Source: Laburnicola sp. R22_1 (taxonomy: Eukaryota; Ascomycota; Dothideomycetes; Pleosporales; Didymosphaeriaceae). Taken from it: a stretch of DNA of 64,000 bases. Below, piece by piece: positions 57,241 to 64,000 of this stretch (within the stretch, counting starts at the first letter, position 1; each line of letters opens with the position of its first letter). The position numbers were made by a program, and so were the translations under genes. A model generated the notes under the pieces. The model searched no databases, was not told where the DNA came from, and saw only the letters and a program-made list of their open reading frames with translations. Location of the stretch: positions 1,364,001 to 1,428,000 of the forward strand of contig JACONQ010000016.1 of NCBI GenBank assembly GCA_014281115.1, given 5' to 3'.

Positions 57241-60200
57241 ACCCAGGATCCCCATCGTCGGCACAAATCCGGTGCTACCAAGAACCATCCCGGGTCACCC
57301 ATGATCCACGCAACCCTACCTCTCATCTACCCAGAGCCAGGTACACCATCCACAGCCCCAACCTCAGACGTCCCACCTAAAACGCCATGTCCTGACCTCG
57401 CGGTTTCGTTTTAAGCACTTCCCCCGTTGTTTACCCGCACGTCGCCGACTCAATGGCGCCCGGCATGGTCCGACAAGCCAGAGCGTCGCCGACTCAATGG
57501 CGCCCGACAAGCCAGAGCGTGGGTATCCTATCTATGTCGTGCAGGTCGGCATTAAGATTGCGAGAGAGCGCCAGCGTCGTCCGTCCCGAACCGAACGATG
57601 AGGGTCCCTGCTTGGGAGTGGCGCGTAGGGCTATGGGTACGTAATGCGAGGCTTGCGAATGATGGTGTCCATGGATGAGCGTTTTGGTAGGTAGGAGGTT
57701 ACCCATGGGATGGGCGCGTCGGTCCGATGTGTGTTGTTTGAGGAGGGTTGAGGTACCGGGATACGGCAGTAGGCGACGGTAGAGGTTGGTGATGGGATGA
57801 GGTGAGTTGTGTCAATGATGCTGTAAGCGCTGAAATGGTAAAGCGTGAAGCTTAGGCCTGTGGGCTTGATGGTGTTGTGATTTCTGTTGGTCTGTGGGAA
57901 CGTCGAAGCGGTGGCTGCTTCGACGCCATGAAACGCAGCTTCTCCCAAAAGGTAGTAGGCTTGCTGCCTACTCGACTTACGCGCACGTGCTTGTGTCAGT
58001 GAAGCTCGATAACGCGTCGGCATTATCGTGACCAGTCAGCGGGCCCCATACTTGAACAATGTTCACTCCCATGGGATGATCCGCAAGTATGCGGAAGGAT
58101 CATTGCTTAAGGAGAGCTCGCCGCTTGCAGCGATTCTACTGTAGGAGCTTACAGTAAAAGCGGGCACGGTCTACGCGGCCTTACATACACAAGTCTGGTC
58201 GCCAAAAGGGCGTGGGGGAAGACTACCTAAGATATCGGCTCTCGCCTACGATCATTGCCCGGGGCGGGAGCGCGGTCCAGGCGGCGGGGTGGTGGCACAA
58301 CTGCCAGTGAATGTCATTACATACATGCAGGCCAAGGGACGTTGGAGGTCAGCCGCGCACCTGGTGTACCTCATCGGCGGCACCGGGAATGAACGCCTAC
58401 CTATATGAGATATCGATAGATGGTTAGTGGAATCTTGACTTGCCCCATGCGGAGGCCACGTAGCCGGAGAATGCAGACAGATGCGGAGAATTGTTCTGAT
58501 AACGCAGCGTGAGTGCCGTAGGATAGTGAGCTCGCTAGTCCAGGTTCGATATGCCCTGCATTAGGAAGCAAGGGAGAATTGCGTAAGACCTCGGTTCCCT
58601 CCCTACGGAGGTAGAAAGCTTTACGCGCCACCGCGTATTCAAATCAACGGCCAGCGGGCCGTGCTGCTTCCGGGGTCCCATGGTCATGTGCAAACCATGT
58701 CGGATAAGGCGCACCGCACCTATCAACATGGCGCAATCGCAACGCCTAGACGCACATTACTGTATTGAGCAAGAACAGTGTGAGCTGCAAGAAACCATCA
58801 TGCAGGCGGCATATCCTATCCGTGAATGGATTGTTCGGGCTGACCTGGACTCAACTTCCAGTCCAGAAGAGGTGCTGCGTGGGGTTGAAGGTTGCAGTCT
58901 TGGTCTGCAGTTCGATGCTCCACACAAGTGGCATGATGGCGGCTGAATCTCGAGCGCGATCCTTACACCGTTCTGTCTTGAGAGCGTCATGCTCAAAATG
59001 GTTCACCACAAGAGTCCGTAGTCGGCAAGTTGATACTGTACTCCAGGTACCATCCACAGGCGAATATATCCTCCAAGTCAGGGTGTTTTGAGTTCGTGAG
59101 TATAGGTAACAGCATCATTTTGATACCCTGCTGGAACAGCTCTTCATGTACTATGGCGCGATGTACTTGCTGTGTGCGAAACATGCAGGCTACTTTACTC
59201 GACACGGACGCACCCGCGGACCGTTTACAGCGGACGGATAGGTGCAAGCAAAGGTGTGTTGTGCGGACCAAAGAGCGCCTGGAGCGACCAATACCAGAAT
59301 TACACTTGTCATCGAGCTGTTAAACGTCAGCTTTCGCGCGAGGGCCGGTTACCGAAAGTGTATAGGATCGCGTTGCACGCCATGGCGAGCAGTCCACGGT
59401 CGCGGCTCCGTCTAGGCCGGCTCCAAGCTCTGACAGCGCTGCCTCACGAGAGTTTGCGCCGACCCAAACGAACGGTGCTGACGGCAAGGCCGGCGCCTCC
59501 ATCGTGTCCACGTCGGATCGAGGCTGTGACGGTGGAGGAATATGGAGCAACGTCGAGCTCTAACGTGCGGCTTGCGGCTCGCTACTAGTGTGGGGCTAAG
59601 GGGCTTTAGCGTCGCGCAGCTAAGCTTTTCCGGCCGGCTTTGTCAGCCCTCGAAGCCACCACTAATGAACCCCACAGGTGAATTCCGCCGAGTCCCCACG
59701 GTACCACGGGCTACACGGGAGCTCCAAGCTGGAATTATACACCACGACCTGTTTGTGGCTTGCTCGATGCAAATTCTCTGTAGCGCACTCTCTTCCCTAT
59801 GGTGGGGGTAGGTGTCAGGTCGACGTTTCATAATACGTCTCACATCTGCGACGACCAGCATCCTTCGATCTCTACCCGACCCTCACCAGCTTCAATCGAG
59901 CACTCAGCTCCCCTCTGGTCGCCGAGATGCCGCGGCGACGGGGGCCTCCTGAAACGGCGCTCATGAACAGGTCTCGAGTTCGCAAATGGGTAGGAGGCAT
60001 CCCGGCTGTAGCCCCCCAGGGCGACGATCAATTGGCTGGCGTGGCTCCACCATGATAGAGCTGCCCCAGTCTGCTAGGAACTCACACTGCTCGCCCTCCA
60101 GATGCAGCTTCGACACCCTGGCCGCTCATCTCAGGCCGTCCCCTGGTATGGGCGCTAACCCCCGGCAGCCCTACATCCAGCTGCTCCGCCGCGTGATACT

Positions 60201-60949
60201 CCTCTTTGGGCGAGGAACTCCTCTCCAGGATGGTCTTGTTCCAGATCTCTGGCGGCCAAGGCTCCTCCCGATGCCGTTCTCAAACTCTCCGCTCCAATGT
60301 GGTTCCTCTACGCCCGCTTGCGCATGTCTATCTTGTCCCATCGTCACTCCCGGAAGCTTCCAATCCGCCCTCTCATTATATGCGCATACGCCCTCGAGCT
60401 GTGACTTTTTTTTTACTTTGGTCTCGTCACTCTTTCGAAATCACGTCCTATTATTACCATTCATTCGTTTTATTTTATTGGAGCGGGCTCCTAACCGCGC
60501 TGGCAGCGAGGAGAACATTGTTCTCCGTACACTCATTTGCTCGGCTCAGGACTACTCTTCCACACACCACCATCGCTCACGGTCGCACAGCAGTATTGCC
60601 TAGCAAGATTTTATTGCTCTTTTTCACTTTTACCAAACAGTACGTCCCTCGGTGCTTGTGCGCTCCCTCGTGCTACTTGACAGGTGCCCCACCAACGTGT
60701 GTAGTTCGATGCACGTTGTGGTCTCGAGCATGGTACAAGAACGGACTGCCTATTCAGGTGCTGACAGCTGGCTGATCTAGTTCACATATTGCCACCATCC
60801 AAGGTCATTTGCAATAGAAGGCGAGGCTAAAGATGGAATTTAATGCGGTTCAACAGTAAGATCTCTCGAAAGCAGTCTCGACGGCAGACTCAATCTAGGT
60901 GCAGGCTGACGAGACATAAAGATACCGGTCATCACCTAATGGATCTTAT
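57241..60949. other. Long intergenic region without a supported gene
   Basis: Many short overlapping frames on both strands, none with a convincing start, splice pattern or domain. The best candidate is 58728-58946 (MAQSQRLDAHYCIEQEQ..., 72 aa), which I cannot support further. About 60400-60640 is pyrimidine-rich, with TTTTATTTTATTGG and CTTTTTCACTTTTACC tracts, and looks like promoter or 5' leader of the Rua1-type gene. A palindrome-like GATGATCCGCA/TGCGGAAGGATCAT lies at about 58056-58087. Confidence 0.45.
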
Positions 60950-63141
60950 ATGGTCAATCACCCTCCGGATCACCCTCCGAGTCAACCAGCGCAAATGATG
61001 TACAATTACGGTCTCGTTCCTCCCCAGCATCATCCGCATCATCAGCAACCCCAGACTATACAGCACATGTCGAGGCCGTCGCCGCCTCAACCAACGTGGG
61101 CGGTATCACAAGCCCAGCATTCCTACTACCAGATACAGAAGGGCCCTGTGGCAGTAAGCAGAGAAGAGACACAACGTTTGGTGGCCAGATCCGAAGACAC
61201 AAGTTCACATTCACCAGCCTTGAGCACGGCAACCTTTCGGCCTCACCTCAATAGGCCCGATAATCTTGGAACCCACGACTACTTTGCCGGCGTTATCGAT
61301 ACCAGTACGTCGTATACCTCGTCTCTACGTTCATGTACTATACTAATTTTCGTAGGTCCTTGGGGCCAAAAGGTCTGCGAGGAATTGGAGTCGTTTCCGT
61401 CCATGGATCCGGACATGTCTGAGTACAACCAGGGATATATGGGTCACGACGAAAACACTCCGATCATTGATCTGAGACAGTATCATGGTATGGACCAGCA
61501 CGAGGCCGACAGTATGCCGATTTTCAATCCTAATTCTTCGCGGCGCTTGTCAGAATCATCCTTCTCGATATCCAGCACCGGAGGGGTTCTTCCTGAAGTA
61601 TCGAATTATGAGGAGATGGGTTCATCCGAGGCCGTTTCATACGCGTCCGATTGCGAATGGCCGAATCTAGAGGCAGCCCCTAGCCTACTGTCGCCTCTAG
61701 CTTCACCACGACGACCTCAGCACGACAACGTTGTACGGAGCGGTAGTCGAGCTCGTGCTTCGCCCGCCCCACACAACAATGTGCGTTCTTCGCCATATAC
61801 GTTGGAGAGCAGTCGTTTCAAGAGGTGGTCAACCGGACAAGCACCAACGTCGACTCCTACAGCACCACGCCCACTCGCTCAGGTGCAGGATCGATTTGCG
61901 CCTTACGGACCTCGATCGAACCCGCATCACTCAATGCCAGCATACCCACCGAGCGCCCTAAGTAACTTTGGACTCCACAACCAAAATGTCTTATACTCGC
62001 AACCGCATCCCTTGCAATCCAGCAATCCTACCATGTTCGCCTCGCAAGATCAGCCGTTTCAACTCGAAGTTCCCCGACCGCTTCCATCCCAAGGCCTCTT
62101 TCGTCTGTTGCAAAGCAATGCGGACCGACACGGCGGCTGTGCATCACATTTTGCCGATCTTTCTGATCCTCCGGATCTGTACTCGTCCCTTCAAGAGGAG
62201 GCCTCGGACCCGCCCGAATCGGATATGAACCCGTCAAACCCCGATCTCGTTCCTCATGAACAGGATCTGCGCTTCGCCGGAGATTTGTACACCCCACGCT
62301 GGGTTCGCGGCCATGGCAACAAGCGAGAGGGCTGGTGTGGACTGTGCAAACCAGGCCGCTGGCTCGTACTTAAGAACAGTGCTTTTTGGTACGACAAGTC
62401 ATTCACGCACGGCGTTAGCGCAGCTACAGGTGCTGCATTTCAAGGTCCACAGGACACGCGCCGTACTGAAGGCAACCTCGATGTATGGGAAGGACTTTGC
62501 GGGAGTTGCGGCGAGTGGATTGCGCTTGTGAGTAGTAAAAAGAAGGGCACGACGTGGTTCAGACACGCATACAAGGTAAGTGACCCCTTTATCTTGCCCT
62601 GCATGCTGGGCTCCGAATGCGATTTGCCAGCTGGCGATTGAACTCGACTCACTATTCCACCAACTCGAGTACGCTAATCCTTCGACAGTGCCACACACAC
62701 CCGAAAGTCAAAGATGGTCCTAAAAGACGTCGTGAGACGCAGGCTGTTCGTGCTCGTGCAGTGTCTTCGGCGTCAGCCACGTCTAACTATCCCATCAAGA
62801 CAGAGCCATCGTCTTCGCAGCCAGATACAGCTGCGCACCGACATTCGGCGCCAATCCCGACATCCTCGTTGAAACCCCTCGGCATACCGAGCTCGACTCC
62901 GCAGCCGGGTTCAGTATCGCCCTACCCGACTACTTCGGCGTACCCGACGCCGACCTCGACAACGACGATGCATCCAGCCCTCCCGTCCAACATCAAGACC
63001 GAATCAGAACCTGTCATGGGTCTCTTCACGTCTCCCTTGCAAGCAGGCAGCACATTCCACCGCACGCATCAAGTGAGCGAGCCCGAACTGGTTGGCGTGC
63101 CGAGAACAACTACGCTCAGTTCTATTGCGAGTATGATCTAG
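60950..63141 (+). CDS. Rua1-type transcription regulator
   Basis: Exons 60950-61304, 61356-62575 and 62689-63141, with introns of 51 bp (donor GTACGT, branch TACTAAT, acceptor CGTAG) and 113 bp (donor GTAAGT, branch GCTAATC), give 675 aa. The first 430 residues are disordered and rich in Pro, Gln, His and Ser. The conserved C-terminal domain follows: LYTPRWVRGHGNKREGWC, GLCKPGRWLVLKNSAFWYDK, FTHGVSAATGAAFQ, WEGLCGSCGEWIAL, TTWFRHAYKCHTH. The paired C-x2-C motifs and final C/H residues suggest a zinc-binding fold. This is the Rua1 C-terminal domain, named for the Ustilago maydis ustilagic-acid regulator. A KRRR nuclear signal follows. The 51-bp intron lacks stops, so unspliced mRNA stays in frame. 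Confidence 0.9.
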
Positions 63142-64000
63142 CGCAAGTAGTCTTACCGTAACAGGCAATCAGTGTACATCCTCACTTTGGCTTCACCGAT
63201 TGGCTTGCTGCCGTTCCTCTCTTTTCCCTCGTAACACTTTATTTCTTCGTGCTTGATTGGCGTTTTGGCTAGATGGATTGGGGACAGCTACGGGCTATCA
63301 AAGCATCTGGATCTTCACGCACGACTTTTTTCCTTTGTTCATTGGAGCCGACTTTGTGCATATGGCTGGTGTCGAGCGGACGGTGTGAGTATGGCGATCA
63401 CTCTTTTGCTTTGGAGCGCAACAGCACGGTACGGTACGGTATGTATGGGCCACTCCATTCGGGTGGTGGAAACTTTGGGATATAAACTCTGGTCTGAAAG
63501 AAAGTGTTTTTGGTTTTTTTTTCGAAATTTTGGTATCTGTTTTAGCGCTTTTCGGTTCTCTAGCCTCGGCTCGCACGCTGCTGGCTCTGGACATGTTTTG
63601 TCCGGGTTTTATTTTGCGTGGTTCGGTGCGGCGGCCCCGTATGAAGCTATGAGTATTCTTTCTTTTCTGTTTGTATTTTTTTTTCTCATTCAATTAGGTA
63701 GATATCCCCCCCCTTTCTGTAATAAATGGCGTGTTTTCCGCTCTTTTTTTTCTAGTCTTTTTCCTATGTAGATAGATTGAATGAATGATAGTTACACAAG
63801 CACTTCGTCCGTCCGGTCCACGACCATAACCATGCGTGAAAGTTACAACTAACCACACAATCCCTCCATCCTTCAAAGTTCATAACCCTACCAGCAAAAA
63901 GCCCCACACACACCTCAGCCGCACCATACGAAAAAAATAAATTCTACCCTACACCGCCTCACCTCGGTCAGCGCACCATCCGAACCATGCGCACAGGCCC
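63142..64000. other. 3' flank of the Rua1-type gene
   Basis: T-rich tracts (about 63508-63525, 63676-63695) fit a 3' untranslated region. No further gene is supported before the window ends. Confidence 0.45.

Noticed and set aside
58064..58090. TGCGGAAGGATCATT resembles the 3' end of 18S rRNA next to ITS1
   Set aside because: The match is only about 15 bases, lies in a local palindrome, and neither upstream 18S sequence nor a 5.8S gene follows, so this is not rDNA.
59172..60775. Several 130-200-codon frames between 59.1 and 60.8 kb
   Set aside because: They overlap in different phases and lack domains, good starts or introns; they fit the promoter and leader region of the Rua1-type gene.
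63253..63771. 172-codon frame after the Rua1-type gene
   Set aside because: T-rich 3' flank with hydrophobic nonsense reading; no family resemblance.

Overview
The window looks like a piece of a filamentous ascomycete genome, most likely a Dothideomycete of the Pleosporales type. This is inferred from short spliceosomal introns (mostly 47-110 bp, GTAAGT/GTACGT donors, CTRAY branch sites), Zn2Cys6 regulators, a Rua1-type regulator, a Whi5/Nrm1-type cell-cycle repressor, and a sharp two-compartment structure. Bases 1 to about 22,460 form an AT-rich, gene-free block full of TpA dinucleotides, as left by repeat-induced point mutation (RIP). From about 22,460 to the end the base composition is balanced and genes are dense.

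AT-rich block. The best-preserved object is a complete but dead Ty1/copia LTR retrotransposon (1213-10092, coding on the minus strand). It has 180-bp LTRs, a TAAGA target duplication, a polypurine tract, a half-tRNA-iMet primer site and a reverse-transcriptase motif. Two later insertions sit inside it: a solo LTR of another family (2094-2571, GTGTG duplication) and a pogo/Fot1-type DNA transposon (3173-5044, TA duplication). The rest holds tandem arrays (periods about 68 and 99 bp), an 87-unit (AAT)n microsatellite, a duplicated degenerate segment, and a non-coding element with about 235-bp terminal inverted repeats (20096-21907).

Gene-rich part, left to right: a Whi5/Nrm1-like repressor; a protein ending in a CaaX box; a second, frameshifted CaaX-box gene; a Zn2Cys6 regulator; a second, mildly RIPped pogo element; a secreted alpha/beta-hydrolase-like protein with a PKD-like tail; a broken multi-hevein (CBM18) secreted lectin-like gene; a third CaaX-box gene; a small dicysteine protein; a multipass EXPERA/EBP-like membrane protein; an MFS sugar transporter; a nine-exon Zn2Cys6 regulator diverging from a class III CoA-transferase; a single-pass membrane protein with a beta-solenoid-like ectodomain; a lineage-specific unit bracketed by a short repeat; and a Rua1-type transcription regulator.

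The transporter, the nine-exon regulator and the CoA-transferase form a plausible co-regulated catabolic neighbourhood (inference only). Two observations deserve most attention. One is an unnamed MITE of about 90 bp with 27-bp inverted repeats, in eight copies between 33.9 and 55.7 kb, two of them inside introns that it has lengthened. The other is a trio of fast-looking, low-complexity proteins within 15 kb that all end in a charged run followed by a Cys-rich CaaX box (CGVM, CCVM, CVVM). Exon structures were worked out by eye from splice signals and reading frames; none has transcript support here.
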